Numbered from the stretch's first letter, positions 1 to 12,035 are shown. The stretch: 64,000 bases of DNA from Isoetes taiwanensis (GCA_021234155.1 JAJEKV010000036.1:4025143-4089142), one strand, 5' to 3'. The notes: generated by a model from the sequence alone, not told the origin. Numbers and translations: made by a program.

Positions 1-420
1 GACTCCTCAAAAATGGAGATGGCAACAATGTGGTTCGAGTGCAAGTTCACTTTCATCCTAATACATTGATGCCCACAAAGAACAACGAGGATAACGATAG
101 TGATACAAGTTCCAGTGATTCAAGTGAAGAAGACCTCGAGTCTTCCGACGAGGATATTGATGCTGCTGCGATATATGTGGAAAGGGAGGATTATATGAAG
201 TTGCGAGCTCCACCTTATCGTCGACACATCAAGTGTTGATCTTCAAGAATGGCTAAATGATACAATAAGTTGTAATATGGTTTCCGTGAGAACCAATTGA
301 AGAGGAAGACGAGGAGCCAGATCCGAGCATTTTACTAATTATGAAGTGGCGGAATTGAAACCGAGGAAGGTCCCTCGCGCAAGAAACCAGCAACCTTATA
401 AAGAAGTTTATCGAGCCCAA
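1..420 (+). pseudogene. Gypsy pol linker between protease and RT, acidic/serine-rich
   Basis: A 69-codon open stretch (30-239) is rich in Asp, Glu and Ser and ends with a basic segment (LRAPPYRRHIKC). The next readable text includes EVAELKPRKVPRARNQQ. Its place just upstream of the reverse transcriptase fits the variable linker of a gypsy polyprotein. Linkers are poorly conserved, so the call rests on position rather than motif. Confidence 0.5.
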
Positions 421-479
421 AGATTGCAAGATCTGAATTTAGGCAATGTGAGGCGAACCTAGGATTATCAAACTCCTAG

Positions 480-1285
480 CGCATCTTTAATATTGAGGAG
501 CCAGAGCGATATCAACTTCTTTTGAAGAGTTCGGTGATATCTTTGGCGGGAGTTATACGGAAATGGTTGGCATTAATCCTCAACTTTGTGTTCATCGTAT
601 TCCATTGGTAAGAGACGCTATTCCTGTACGCCAATGTCCTTATAGAATGAATCCTAGTTATTCTCGTGCTGTAAAGGAGGAAATTGATAATCTTTTAGAT
701 GCGAGTTTATTGAACCAATTGAAACCGCTGAATGGCTATCTCCTATAGTTGTTGTTCCTAAAAAGAATCTGAAAATTCGAGTATGCGTGGATTTCCGTAA
801 AACTTAATCATGTCACCGTTAAAGATGGATTCCCTTTGCCGCTTACTTCGGACTTCAGATTGATGCGGGGTCAATGAGTGTTATTCTTTTCTTGATGGCT
901 ATAGCGGTTATAATCAAGTTCAAATAGCACCAGAAGATAGAGACAAAACTGCCTTTGTCACCGAATGGGGCTGTTTTCGATATAAAGTCATGCCTTTCGG
1001 TTTATGCAATGCTCCAAAACCTTTCAACAGATATGACAGCAAGCATTCAAGGATTATTTAAGATTTCATCGAGATTTTTTTGGATGACTTCAGTGTTTTT
1101 AGCTCTTACAATGACCACTTGAAGAAATTAAGAGCTTGTTTCCTTCGATGCAGGGAATATGGTATCTCTCTCAACCCATTTAAATGTTCTTTTGCTGTCA
1201 CACATGGTATTCTTCTAGGCAGAATTGTCTCTCAAGATGGGTCGGCAAGAGACCCCGAAAAGTCAAGATCATATCAGATTTAAAA
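480..1285 (+). pseudogene. Reverse transcriptase domain of gypsy element 1
   Basis: RNA-directed DNA polymerase that copies element RNA to cDNA. Readable blocks in order are FGDIFGGSYTEMVGINP, QCPYRMNPSYSRAVKEEI, VCVDFRK, LNHVTVKDGFPLPLTS, a DGYSGYNQV block, RDKTAFVTEWGCFRYKVMPFG and the catalytic FLDD (about 1078-1089), then CREYGISLNPFKCSF. The frame changes near 800, 850-880 and 1020-1060. The MPFGLCNAPKTF block and FLDD are typical of Ty3/gypsy RT. The domain cannot be translated as it stands. Confidence 0.88.
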
Positions 1286-1289
1286 CCTC

Positions 1290-1760
1290 CCATGACGATC
1301 AAAGAATTGCAGCTTTCTGGGTCCACGAGGTTACCATAGAAGGTTCATTCGCCATTATGCTGATAAGGCTTTGCCATTGACCAATTTATTGAAGAAAGGG
1401 GCTGAATTCACATGGAGTAGTGAATGTCAAGATGCATTTGAGGCTTTAAAACAAGCACTAGTTTCTCGCCCCTATTTTGAAAATGCCATGCCGATAAAGT
1501 TTTTCATGTGCATATTGATGCATCGAATTATGCTATTGGAAGTATTCTAGCACAACCAGATGATAATGGATGGGATCATCCCATATATTATGCCAGTAGG
1601 CAACTCTCTAGTGCTGAAAGAAATTATTGCACTACTGGAGCGAAGGCCCCGGGTATGATCTATTCAATTCTCGAAGTTCGGCATTATCTCTTGGGCAAGG
1701 AATTTGTATTTTATGTGGACCACCAAGCGCAAGTACTTGATCCTTAAACCATGTCGTGAC
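1290..1760 (+). pseudogene. RNase H domain of gypsy element 1
   Basis: RNase H degrades the RNA strand of the replication hybrid. The connection region reads YHRRFIRHYADKALPLTNLL and FTWSSECQDAFEALK. The RNase H core follows with HIDASNYAIGSILAQ (about 1502-1550) and PIYYASRQLSSAERNYCTT. The lead Asp of HIDAS is present. The 79-codon stretch at 1508-1747 ends at a frameshift just after FVFYVDHQ, where text of the RNase H C-terminus should continue. Confidence 0.85.
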
Positions 1761-2219
1761 GGGAAGGATAACTCGCTGGCTCCTTTTGTTGCGTGAATTT
1801 CAGCTTTAAAATTGTTATTAAGCCGTGAAAGTCACATGTTACAAAGTTAATTCACTTGTCTCGGTAATAGCATCTCAAGAAGGTTCTCGTGTTGAAGATG
1901 ATCTACCGGATGCAAACCTTTTCCATGTGGAATCAGTCCCCGAGTGGCTCTTTAATATCGCTGAATATTTATCAACAGAAAATTGCCCGAGCATTTGACT
2001 TATGCGTAACTTAAGAAGATTGATTATTCAATCTCGGCCCCTACACTTTAATTGTAGGAACCCTTTATCGCATTGGTCGAGATGATATTCTTAGGGCGGT
2101 GTGTCTTACCACATGAGGTGGAAAAATTATAATTGCATGTCATGACGCCACCGGCGGCGCCACTTTGGCAAAGAAATACAACAAAGGCGTAAGATTTTAC
2201 AAGCAAGTTATTGGTGGCA

Positions 2220-3200
2220 TTCCATGCATAAGGATGTTGCTGATTATGTCAAAAATGTGATCCTTGCCAACGCCTTGGAAGATCCACAAGAAGGGATAAT
2301 GATGTTCTTGCATCCTATTGTTCCCCGTGGTTGCCATTTGAAAAGTGGGGCATCGATTTTATGGGACCTATTAACCCACCTCGCTAAGGTACCAAACAGT
2401 ACATTCTTGTTAGTACCGACTATGTTACAAAGTGGGTGGAAGCGAAAGCTCTTAGAGAGGATAATGTTGCCGCTGTTGCATCATTCTTATATGAAAATAT
2501 TATCATTCGATTCGGTTGTCCTATTGAATTGGTGAGCCGACAGAGGTAAACACTTCCTTAATCAAGTCATAGCAGCCTTTTAACAGAGTTATATAATGTG
2601 AAGCATCGAAAGACCACGCCATATCATCCACGGGCAAATGGGCAGTGGAAAGGACGCAACGTAACCTTGTGTAATATTATCGCAAAGATTTGCAATGCAA
2701 GTAGGAGTGATTGGGATAAGCGCCTTCTTGATGCGTTATGGGCGCACTGGATTGCCTACAAGGTGACAAACTGAGCTACTCCATTTCAACTCGTTTATGG
2801 TCGAAGCAAAGAGTTCCAATTGAATTAGAGATTCCCTCATTGAGGGTAGCCGCTCAAAACAAGTTGGATTGGGATGGCAGCATTAAATCACGCTTTACAA
2901 GAGCTTGAAAAGTTAGATGAGACTCGCCGCATGCATTCAAAGCACGGGAGGTGTTGCAGCAACAAAGAAAGGCATGGTACGATAGACATGTGAAAAAGAA
3001 AGAGTTTACTATTGGTGACACGCTTTTAATGTATGATAGTAAACACCGAAGCGCCCTGAAAGCTCGTGATGCAATGGATAGGCCCATATATTGTGAGAGA
3101 AGTCTTCATGAATGGCTCAGAACGCGTTGACAGATTTGCAAGGGCAAGATTTGCCTACGCGAAGTTAATGGAGCACGCTTAAAGCTATATTTTTGCAAAG
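2220..3200 (+). pseudogene. Integrase core and C-terminus of gypsy element 1
   Basis: Integrase inserts the cDNA into the genome. Blocks spread over shifting frames are PWLPFEKWGIDFMGP (first catalytic Asp, about 2330-2370), TDYVTKWVEAKAL, FLYENIIIRFGCPIELV, a second-Asp block reading SDRGKHFLNQV, and TTPYHPRANGQVERTQRN (catalytic Glu in QVER, about 2612-2665). The C-terminal part reads HALQELEKLDETRRMHSKH and WIGPYIVREV. No chromodomain is visible before the polypurine tract, which separates this element from the minus-strand element at 4.9-9.3 kb. Confidence 0.85.
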
Positions 3201-3279
3201 AAGAGGAAGATCGACCTATCTTATGTACAAGCAAGAATACACCCCACCGATGTATAGTGTTCTTCGTGACGAAGAACAA

Positions 3280-3296
3280 TAGGAGGGAGGATAATG
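3280..3296 (+). promoter_or_regulatory. Polypurine tract and start of 3' LTR
   Basis: The sequence aggagggagga is followed by taa and then TGTAGTGGGG at 3295. A purine-rich tract directly before a TG is the standard second-strand primer site and LTR start. A short perfect hairpin (gttcttcg / cgaagaac) sits just upstream at about 3260-3278. The 3' end of this LTR was not found. Confidence 0.6.
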
Positions 3297-3480
3297 TAGT
3301 GGGGATTTGGTATCCGAATGATGGAGTATTGTATTTTTTGAAGATTCTAACCATTTTTCTTACATATTTACGTGATAATTTATATATTTTTAGGGAAATT
3401 GGTATTTTTGTGAAGAACCCGATAAGAAGAAGGAGGCAACTTCAGAAGGGCTATTATGTTTGAAGTAACAAGACCCCGAT

Positions 3481-4870
3481 CATGAAGCAAATGCAACTTG
3501 AATAGGATCAAGACTCAAAGGACGCCAATGGCAGCTATGGAATTATGCAAGGGAGCCGTGATGAAGAAGCCGTGAAGATTACAAAAATTGAATTGCAGCT
3601 TGCATTTGAAGGTCTTGGAATGTATTAGTGGCGTATTATGGTGGAGGTTTTCCTCGAAAACCCCTAATGTAATGGTAGGTTTTTAGTCCTAGCTATAATA
3701 CCATTACTATGCATTCCGAAAGTTATATTAGTGAGATATGTTTGATGCAAAAGATGTGGGATGAGATACCATGGCACAAAGTTGAGGGAAACAAAGATCA
3801 TGTATTCAATTCACAAACTAAGGGTGTGGAATTAGATGCAATGATTCGGGAAGATATGACATGTTTATGAAGCAAGCAAACATGAATCTAATTGAAAGAT
3901 CACAAAAGAGTGTTCTAAGCAAAAGACTAATGAGGTGTGAAGATGAAGATGATCAAGGCATTATGCAAGGGGATTGGACGATGTTACAAGAGGCGACATA
4001 TATGAATAACGGGAAACAAGTCAAACAAGGGAAGAAGCACGGGCAAGCATAAATTAAGGTTGCATGTTTCTAGTTAGGGGAATGCAAGTCACCGGAATAT
4101 GAAAGGGAATTAAATATGTATAGTTGAAAGGAAAAATGATGACTTGAGCTGATGTGGGCAAATGGTAGAGAAAAAAACCTAAACGTAACAGTTAAGAAAA
4201 GGAGATGGGAGCCGCAGGGCAGATTGAGGGAGTTGGGTCATGATTGCTATGAAGAGGAGACCTCACCGTGGCGTGGCACCGTAGAGGCAACAAGTAAGTT
4301 CATATTTGGATATAGCAGCATGAAGCATGTTTATGGCTGATTTTCATGCATATCAGACCTGATTCCTTTTGGGCAGCCTATTCTATCCAAATTCAGCCTG
4401 TGGGTCATCATTAGCAGCCATAAATCAGCATGTGGGAGCACTATAAATTGGTCCTTATCTTCAACAACAAGGGGAAGCATGTATAACAAAGAAGAAAAAT
4501 CATGATTTAGGGGACAACACAATCTGAAATGATCAAGTAGGTATTTGAAATTGTTATTTTTCTGGATTTTCATTAAGTTCGAGATGAAATGGATGTATTT
4601 GAAGGGCATTGTTCCTTACTATTATGAAGATTCATATGGACCAGTTGCTTTATCATTGTCTTATTGCTGATTTCCTTTGAATCATGCCTTGTTATATTGC
4701 TATTATTTTGAAGATTCAATGTTATAAAATAAAAGACAAGTGAATTATGATGCTCATTTGTGATGGTTTACAAGTTGCAATTCCTCTTAACAAGCATTGT
4801 CAATTTGGAGTTTAGCATGTTGCAAGTTGTATATCCATTATGAATTCTCTGTTGTGAATGAAGTATATTA
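3481..4870. other. No gene seen; probable LTR sequence of the flanking gypsy elements
   Basis: AT-rich sequence without a convincing coding region. It probably holds the rest of the gypsy-1 LTR and the terminal repeat of the minus-strand element, but I found no second copy of either LTR to fix boundaries. The open stretches at 3861-4052 and 4152-4340 have no recognisable motif. Confidence 0.4.
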
Positions 4871-4959
4871 TCTTGTCAGCGGGTTATTGCCCCGGGTTGT
4901 TTTACACTCATGCATCGCCCGGAGCTCTGGGGTTAGTTGTTTCTAGATTTTGTTGGACT

Positions 4960-5280
4960 CATTACATGTTTCCACTTAACCAAGTATTGCAAAATTTGAG
5001 TTCGACGGGTTTGCTTATATCTTGATCAAGGAGAGCTTCGTGCACAATCTCAAACCGATCCCTGGTCATCTCCATGTTGGTGTGTCAAGAACCTCTTTTT
5101 TTGGATTAGGATTATGCTTCTTGAGAAAACTTACGCGGAAAACTTTATGGATCTTTAAATGTATGGTAGATCCAATCGGTAGGCTTGAGAACCTATCCTT
5201 TTCGGTTATGTGAAAAGGACCCGCCCATCTAGGTGCAAGCTTCTTACAATTGCCAATCTTAAGTTTGGCTTGTTTCACCT
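4960..5280 (-). pseudogene. Integrase C-terminal domain with chromodomain-like end
   Basis: The minus strand reads CKKLAPRWAGPFHITEK and HLKIHKVFRVSFLKKHNPNP, the GPF/Y-type integrase tail. It continues, after frame changes, to RRTQILQYLVKWKH. The YLVKWK core is the hallmark of a chromodomain, which in chromoviruses steers integration to heterochromatin. The rest of the chromodomain is not legible. Confidence 0.7.
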
Positions 5281-6070
5281 TGATCTTTTAGCCAAACCGA
5301 AGTCACCGACAACCCACCTGAAATTCTAAAGGTCCGATGTCGATCGGCAAGACTCTTTTGCGGAGCTCTTGCAGCTAGCAAGTATGCTCTTATTTCTTCT
5401 ACAAATGCCTGCATATCTGTAAGCAGCTGCTGAGAAACTTCCATCTTAGAAACTGGATTATGCCACGTGTCCGGAGTGAGGCATTGATAGCCATAATTTA
5501 TCATAAAAGGAGACATCCTTGAGGACTCCTGTTTAGTACTGTTATAGGCAAACTCCACCAAATGGATATAATCCGTCCATTGAGATTGCTTGTTCCAGAC
5601 GTAATTACATAGCACATCTTCAATTATGCAATTGGCACGCTCTGTTTGACCATCTATTTGTGGATGATAAGATGTGCTCATGGCAAGCTTAGTTTGAATA
5701 GTGCTGAAAAAATCTTTCCAAAATGCACCAACAAACTTAGGATCCCGGTCTGATATAATGGTACGGGGCATCCCATGAAGACGAAATACCTCCTTAGTAA
5801 ACAACAAGGCGGCGTCCAATGCAGTATCCGTGGTACGATATGGCAGAAAGCATCTTAGAAAGTTTGTCGACCACCACTGTTAAGGCATCAAAACCCCTTA
5901 AGGTGCGCGAAAGCCTCACGATAAAATCCATGGTAATAACTTCCCATTTTGCATTGGGAACATCTAGGGGTTGCAGTTCCCCTGGAATACGCATTTGCTC
6001 AGCCTTCGTTTGCTGACAGATCTGACATTGCTTAGTGTATCTAGCAATGTGCTTCTTCATGCCTGGCAAA
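5259..6070 (-). pseudogene. Integrase core of the minus-strand gypsy element
   Basis: The block at 5794-6069 has QCQICQQTKAEQMRIPGEL and WEVITMDFIVRL (first catalytic Asp). The block at 5259-5819 has RTIISDRDPKFVGAFWKDFF (second Asp) and SYHPQIDGQTERANCIIED (catalytic Glu). All three catalytic residues are present. One frameshift near 5800-5830 separates the blocks; otherwise this is the best preserved enzyme of the two gypsy elements. Confidence 0.92.
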
Positions 6071-6650
6071 ATAGCTGGAGCGGATTTTGAAATATGTCTT
6101 CATAAATCTTGCATGCCCCGTTATAGGACTGTTATTTGTATCATGGAGAATGAGTTTATGAACTCCGGATGTCTCGGGAACACATAACTTATCTTTATAA
6201 TAACGGAGTCCAGCTTGCTTCTTATAATGGCAGAAAGCCTCCCTTTCCTTGTCTGTTCTGGCTTCCTCGGATAGACTCTGCCATATTTCCTGGAATTCTG
6301 GGTCTATGGGAAGAGTTTGTTGTATCTGCTTGCCAAACTCGCTAGAAAGCATGGATATGGCATTACAATGCGTTCGAGTGACCAATGGATGTCGGGAGAG
6401 CGCGTCCGCAACAACATTGTGCTTGCCCAGCTTATAGATAACCTCAAAATCATATTCCTCGAGGAATTCCATCCAATGTCTTTGTCTCAAATTGAGGTGG
6501 GGTTGCATGAAAATGTATTGGAGGCTTTGGTGATCGTATCCAATTGGAATCGCCTCCCAAGTGAATAATGCCTCTAAATGCACAAGGCGCGCAAGACGAC
6601 GAAGCAATTCCTGGTCATGTGTGGGGTATCGTTGTTCCAAGATCATTCAT
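6041..6650 (-). pseudogene. RNase H end and integrase zinc-binding region of the minus-strand gypsy element
   Basis: The 201-codon minus-strand frame reads YPTHDQELL, QSLQYIFMQPHLNLRQRHW and KHNVVADALSRHP, the C-terminal half of the RNase H domain and its junction to integrase. It continues with KLILHDTNNSPITGHARFMKT, which supplies the two His of the integrase HHCC zinc site. The two Cys follow in the next block (QCQICQQTKAE). Confidence 0.88.
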
Positions 6651-7119
6651 CTTCCTAGAATCATACGCGCGATAACCCAACCCTCTTGCATTAACACGCC
6701 AACGCGGTAGCTATTGTACTAGCATGCGCGGGCAACCCACTTATCGCCGAGTGCGGCAAGGTGAGAATTGGGGCCGTTGTCAAAGCATCCTTCAATGACT
6801 GGAATCCGGCTTGAACTTTGTCTTTTCAGTGTGCCATCCCATCCCTAATCTTTTCATGATTGGTTAGGTCCGTTAAAAGCGCGGCGAGCTTGGCAAAGTC
6901 TGACAAACTTGCGGTAATAACCGGCCAAGCCTAGAAAGCTGCGAACCTCAGACACATTGGTTGGAATTGGCCTCAATCTTAGCTGGATCTGTGGCTATCC
7001 CTTCCGCAGGTACAATATGTCCTAGGTAATCAACCTTGGTGGTTGCAAACCGACACTTGGAGAACTTGGCATAGAGTTGGTGGCGCCTCAGTTTTTGTAA
7101 GGCCAACCGAAGATGCCGC

Positions 7120-7890
7120 TCATGGTCCTCTAAGGTCTTACTGTATATGAGGATATCATCAAAGAATATGATGCATTATCAAGATATTCACGGAAGACAT
7201 CATTCATCAGCCTCATGAAGGTGGCCGGGGCTTTAGTCAAGCTGAATGGCATCACAGTGAACTCATAATGCCCATAGCGCGTCCGGAAGGCAGACTTGTG
7301 AATGTCATCCTCCTTGATTCGTATCTGATGATATCTTGAGCGAAGATCAATTTTCGTAAAATACTTATCCCCTTGCAACTGATCCATCAGATCGTCGGCA
7401 CGCGGTAAAGCATACCAATTTTTAATAGTATGCTTATCCAATTGTCAGTAATCGATGCACATTCTCAAAGTGTCATCCTTCTTCTTAATAAAAAGATTTG
7501 GGGGCCAAAAAGGCTGACACACTAAGTTGAATGAAGCCTAATTTGAGGAGCTCTTGCAACTGCTTCTTAAGCTTTGTTAATTCAGGAGTACTCATTCGAT
7601 ATGGAGCCTTACTAGTGGGCTTGGTACCCGGTTCCAAGGTAATCTCGCATTCCACGCCTCTAAATGGTGGCAGTCGGTGAATTTCTTCAGGAAAAAGGTC
7701 TTGGTACTCCCGAAGAACAACTGCTATTGCTGGAGGCAAGGTGTCAAGTACTTCGTCTTGTTTGGACTTGGCTTCTACTGAGGCAATTTGAACCATGCCA
7801 ATAATCTGAGACTTCTTGATAGCCCTATGCAACTGATGTAATGAGAGACATTGCATAATGGGAACAACCGGTTTACCTGCTATGGTCACT
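7120..7890 (-). pseudogene. Reverse transcriptase of the minus-strand gypsy element
   Basis: Two open blocks in different frames together cover the RT domain. The first (7485-7889) has VLREYQDLFPEEIHRLPPFR and APYRMSTPELTKLKKQLQEL. The second (7130-7441) has [31 protein letters not shown] and [20 protein letters not shown]. The catalytic FFDDILIYS is readable near 7143-7170, but in a different frame from the YLDNAS text before it, so there is an indel at about 7170. Confidence 0.9.
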
Positions 7891-8013
7891 GGGGCTTCGT
7901 TGGCTGCATATAAGGTAACTTCTCGCTTTTCGCAATCAATGTTGGCCTTGGCAGCACCAGGAACTCCATCTCCATAATGAGATCATAGCGACCAATATCC
8001 ATTATCTCCACTT

Positions 8014-8380
8014 CTAGAGCAACAGGTGCTCTGGCAGCTGAATATTCAAATTGATGCATCGACCCCGTGTGTGGCGTATAGCCCCACTAGCCAACGTAAC
8101 TGGACGTGGCTTGGATTTTAAGGGAGTGAGCTGCAAAGCCTCTGCCATTCTAGGAGACGCAAAATTGTGTGTGCTGCCAGTGTCCATGAGGATAATGAAA
8201 GGCTTACAATCTACTTGGCCAATCATAGAAATGACAGAAGGCTGATGGTTGGCTTGGCCCGTTTCAATGGCAGCATAGATTTGAGACTCACCTTGTATAT
8301 AGTCGTCAGTCGCCATCGTCGTGCCATTACATTGTTTCCCCCTGACCTTCCCAACCACGCCGGTAAGGGTGACCTGCAAC
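8014..8380 (-). pseudogene. Aspartic protease domain of the minus-strand gypsy element
   Basis: The retroviral-type aspartic protease matures the polyprotein. The minus-strand frame reads VISMIGQVDCKPFIILMDTGS, with the active-site DTGS intact, then THNFASPRMAEALQL and PVTLASG. The spacing and the VDCKPFIILMDTGSTHNF context are typical of plant chromovirus proteases. The stretch is 121 codons long and ends near LNIQLPEHLLL. Confidence 0.85.
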
Positions 8381-8559
8381 GTTTGTGTGATGTAGGGGCA
8401 TTCCGCATATGGTATCCCACCTCAATAGCAAGCCCCCGTCCGGCGTGGTGGTCACGCGAGCCTCCTTGGGAATGGCGGAGGATATCTCAAAGCTCCCTGG
8501 TGTTGATGGACTTGTAATGCGGGACGTAAAGAAGACATTCTTCTCGGCTTCGATATCCG

Positions 8560-9290
8560 GTCAAGGGGGGACCACGACTAAGCGGCGCCCTCTATAAGGT
8601 GCATACCTTGTTACGACCAAAAGAAGAGGGTCGCGATGGTACGGTACTTAGTAGCGCCCTCTTCTAGGCTAAGGGCTTTAGCCTCTCATGCCTGGACGTT
8701 TTTAGGGTCTATTGGTCGAACCATTTTCCTCAAAGTAATAACCCCTCAATGTACCCTTCAAAACGCCCCTGGCTCATTTATCCCCGGATGTTGCAAACGC
8801 AACCTCATGAACTCATCCATTATAGGAATTTGGGCGGTCATGTTCTTCTGTCCCGGGCGATAAAAGGTTTGTATCTATTGATAGCGATGAGCCCTAGGAA
8901 CATAATGAGATTTGAAGGCTTTAGCAAAGACCTTTATAACGGCACCTTCCTCTGTCGACCCATGAGGCGGGCATATCCCTTCCACCATATATGAGACCAC
9001 TGTGAAGATTTGTGGTGGCAACTTTTCTAATATCTTTGTCGGTCATTCCATACAACTTGCCGAACTCCTACATTTCATCCAACCAAGATTCGGCGTCAAC
9101 TCTGGACCTGGTTTTTCCTGAAAACTACGTCAACTTACGGTTCTTCCAAATACTAGTGATGGTCCACGGTAATCCTTTTCTTAGCTCTTCTATGGTCGGC
9201 TTCATTCTCCGGAGGAGTTCATGAGTCGGAAGACTTAGGTGGCATCCAGGGATGAACTACTACGTGCTCTTTTAGATCGGGTAGTCATTC
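8560..9290 (-). pseudogene. Gag region of the minus-strand gypsy element
   Basis: Reverse-complement text starts near MPRMTTRSKRARSSSSLDAT and later reads HIWWKGYARLMGR (about 8958-8997), a Gag signature of plant gypsy elements. EFMRLRLQHPG follows at lower coordinates. Gag would form the particle that packages element RNA. The frame changes several times. I did not see a clean CCHC knuckle, although HMRNAPTSHKRC near 8380-8420 could be a damaged one. Confidence 0.65.
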
Positions 9291-9740
9291 TTGGCATAGG
9301 TGCGGTGGGGGGTGACGGTGTTTGTTGGTTGATAAAACAGGGAATCTTAGGCCCGTATTCCTGTAGTATCGTGGTGGATTAGTTGCAATAGATAATCGCT
9401 TGAAGGTCGGTAAGCTAGCTAACGCTTCATAATGGTGAGCTCTGTTTAGGCGTGAGATGGCGGTGGCAATCGGTGTTGCCCACGAGGAGGGGATGGGCAC
9501 CGTCTAAGATATAAATGAAGTGGAGATAAGCACATTATGCTAGATAACTATGACAAAAATAGTGCTAAGAAAACACTTGATATTGAAATATACATAAAGT
9601 TACAAAGGCATAATGCCAAAAACACCCAACAGGATTGAAAATTAGATTTGTACAAGGGGAGTTATATAAAAAAAATTGGTCTAGGGCGTGGTAAGGGGAT
9701 AAAGGATCGAGTATCAGATGCTCTCCCTTACCGCCCAGAA

Positions 9741-10010
9741 CTAATATTTAGCCCAAGCTTGGATAATCACATCTTGATACTCAAGGGGTGGACTGATAGT
9801 TGAAAGGTTAAAAAGGTCGCGAAGTGTGTAGTACAACTCCCAAAGGTGGTCGTCGGCATCCTCAAAGGCTTCTTGTTTGATGCAGTCCCAATACGACCAA
9901 GTTCGGCGGAGCTTGAGTTTGAGATCCTGGAAGGCATGGTCACGGAGAATTGTGACAATTTGAAGCCCTTTGTTCGGGTTAAGTATGGCTCTTTCGAATC
10001 CACCTAACAA
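9741..10010 (-). CDS. Unrecognised 89-codon open frame, possibly an exon
   Basis: The minus-strand frame encodes a plausible globular stretch (DLKLKLRRTWSYWDCIKQEAF, ELYYTLRDLFNLSTISPPL) ending in WAKY and a stop. A splice-acceptor-like ttgttag precedes GTGGATTCG at its upstream end, so it could be a last exon. A low-complexity open stretch (10173-10361, minus, Pro/His rich) lies upstream. I do not recognise the family. It may equally belong to the transposon at lower coordinates. Confidence 0.25.
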   Translation of the reverse strand: MLGGFERAILNPNKGLQIVTILRDHAFQDLKLKLRRTWSYWDCIKQEAFEDADDHLWELYYTLRDLFNLSTISPPLEYQDVIIQAWAKY

Positions 10011-12035
10011 CTCAAGAATAGATATACAATTTATAAGTCATTCCTTATACTTGAAGTCCTCAAGAAGAGAGACAAGTAATGTAGGAAAAACAAATTATTT
10101 TTTGTATTAAAAAAAGGTATCGAAAAGTGTGGATGCAATAATACATATATTGGAGCTGCCAAAGGCCATACTCTATAATGCCCGATATGTATATCCGAGA
10201 GCTAAGCCCCTGTCTTGATCCATCGGTGTAGGAGGTGATGGTGGTGGCCGGCGATCAAGTAGAAGTAATCCTTGGATCAACCGGGTGGTGGCTGCAAAAG
10301 AAGCAACCTCTGGTGGATGAGGCGTTGGCGGAGGGGCTGCCACAAGGAGCTTCATGCTCATCTACGATGCTATATCGACCCAAAGCGATAAGGGGAAGTC
10401 CCGCGCACTAACACATAAGTGAATATCGATAAGGGGGAGCTTCTTATGGTTGTAGCGAGGGTGGACAATGCGGAGGTTCCAACATGATGGTTCACCTCAG
10501 GGGCTAGGTGCTACAAAAGGACATGTCCCTCTGCCAAAAAAGCAGATAGGGAAGAAGCGTGTGAGGTGATTCCCCAATGCTTTGACCTATGGTGTAACCC
10601 GAGGTAGCCACTTCCTTATCGAGGTCCATGGTGACCTCTTTCCTGCTTTTCCTCCCTTAGATGGCCGGGGTTATGGTAAAGATCTTCCCCTTCTTCATCC
10701 CGACTTTCGGATGGAATGTCGACCATATTAATATTTGGGGCGTGAGGTCCCATGGCCGTAACAAAACTACTACCCGATGAGAGGAAAATTGAACACAGGA
10801 CATAATTCTGCTTTATTGCTCTAAAATTTAAGTGTAGGGGCAAGTTTGCAACACAAAGAATATCCTCAGATGCCTCCATAGAATTGACTCAGGCAAAAGC
10901 ATCCAATGTTTAAATCCCTCATGCAGATTAAAGTGATATAAACTGCTTCAATGAACTAGGATGTCTTGAATTAGAAGTTAAGCAAATAATTTGAATCAAT
11001 ATGCACTGGATGCACAGAAAGCATATATAGATACAGTTCAAAAAAAGCAATATAGATTGCCTTAAACCTTCATCAACTTTTATGTCAAGAGGATCTAAAT
11101 AATAAATATTGCACGTTTGTTTCTATGATTTACTCTGATCTAATTGCAGTGAACGAGAACACACATACATATGTTGCACACTTTTTGAGCATATGCATAA
11201 TAAAAAACTATCTCAATTCCTTATTACGCAATGATATTCTGATATAGGAATCATATCGCACTTAAGGCTTGCTTCCGAGTTCAGTTTATTGCAAGATATG
11301 AAAATGAATAGATAGAATTTTTTATTTTTTTCTCGGACAGTTGTATCATAAAGTTGGCATGTTTCATTGGACTATGTTGTTGATATATTTACTGAGATAG
11401 AAAAATAAACTCATATTTGTTGAAAGTAGATGTAATGTTTTTAATGGATGCTTTATGAAATACGATTTCGTCTAAGGTTTTGATGGAATACGAATCTCTA
11501 TACGGCTTTGCCTAAGATTTTAGAATATGAAATACGGGGGCTCGAACCTCTACCAAAATAACTCAATGTCCTTATAAGACTACTTTAACCAATGTACATT
11601 ATTTTTATCTTGAATCTATGCTTTTTTTTCAATAACAACCCAATCAATTGTTTTAGAGATATATGGTTTATAGTCTCAAGAATATGGTTTATGGTTTCAA
11701 GAATTGTTACTTTTATATCCATATCAAATCCCCCTGGAACCCCCTGTTATTTTGCTACATATTCATCCTAGAAATAGATATGAATTAGTTTAGTACAGTT
11801 CAATTGGTTTGTTAAATATGATTTTTGTTGTACCTGGCTTCTTATCTAAAATACTTCATTGGCACCGTATCCAAGAATATTTTCTACTTGTTCCTTGAAT
11901 GTTGTGGCCCAAGTCTCACTGCTTGAATCAATGAGTTTTATAAACAAAATATACTTGAAATGTGCAAACAATTTGGGGCTTGCTTGCTTCATATAGAATT
12001 AAAGGTTAATTGTATTATTGATTATACTGAATTGT
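10011..12035. other. Intergenic, no gene recognised
   Basis: AT-rich sequence with scattered short open frames, including 10616-10879 minus, which reads MGPHAPNINMVDIPSE internally and is unassigned. No RNA gene or complete repeat was recognised. Confidence 0.4.

Larger units (their letters stand above)
1..3480 (+). mobile_element. Ty3/gypsy LTR retrotransposon, 3' part, degenerate
   Basis: Reading along the + strand the window opens inside pol and shows, in order, an acidic linker, reverse transcriptase, RNase H, integrase and the start of a 3' LTR. This order is that of Ty3/gypsy elements. The integrase core (WGIDFMGP, TDYVTKWVEA, YHPRANGQVERTQRN) resembles plant non-chromodomain gypsy elements of the Tat type; that lineage call is inference. 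The 5' LTR and gag lie outside the window. Every domain is split by small indels, so no long open frame survives. Many breaks fall at short CAG/CTG-like positions, so part of the damage may be assembly error. Confidence 0.9.
4880..9300 (-). mobile_element. Ty3/gypsy chromovirus-type retrotransposon, degenerate
   Basis: On the minus strand, from high to low coordinate, the order is gag, aspartic protease, RT, RNase H, integrase and a chromodomain-like tail, which is the gypsy order with a chromovirus-style integrase C-terminus. Domains are individually clear but separated by frameshifts. I could not find a pair of LTRs. The element lies head to head with the remnant at 1-3480, a nested-repeat landscape rather than an intact copy. 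Confidence 0.9.

Noticed and set aside
8051-8597. Plus-strand open frames over the minus-strand gypsy protease and gag
   Set aside because: Antisense to recognisable protease and gag text; composition shadows only.
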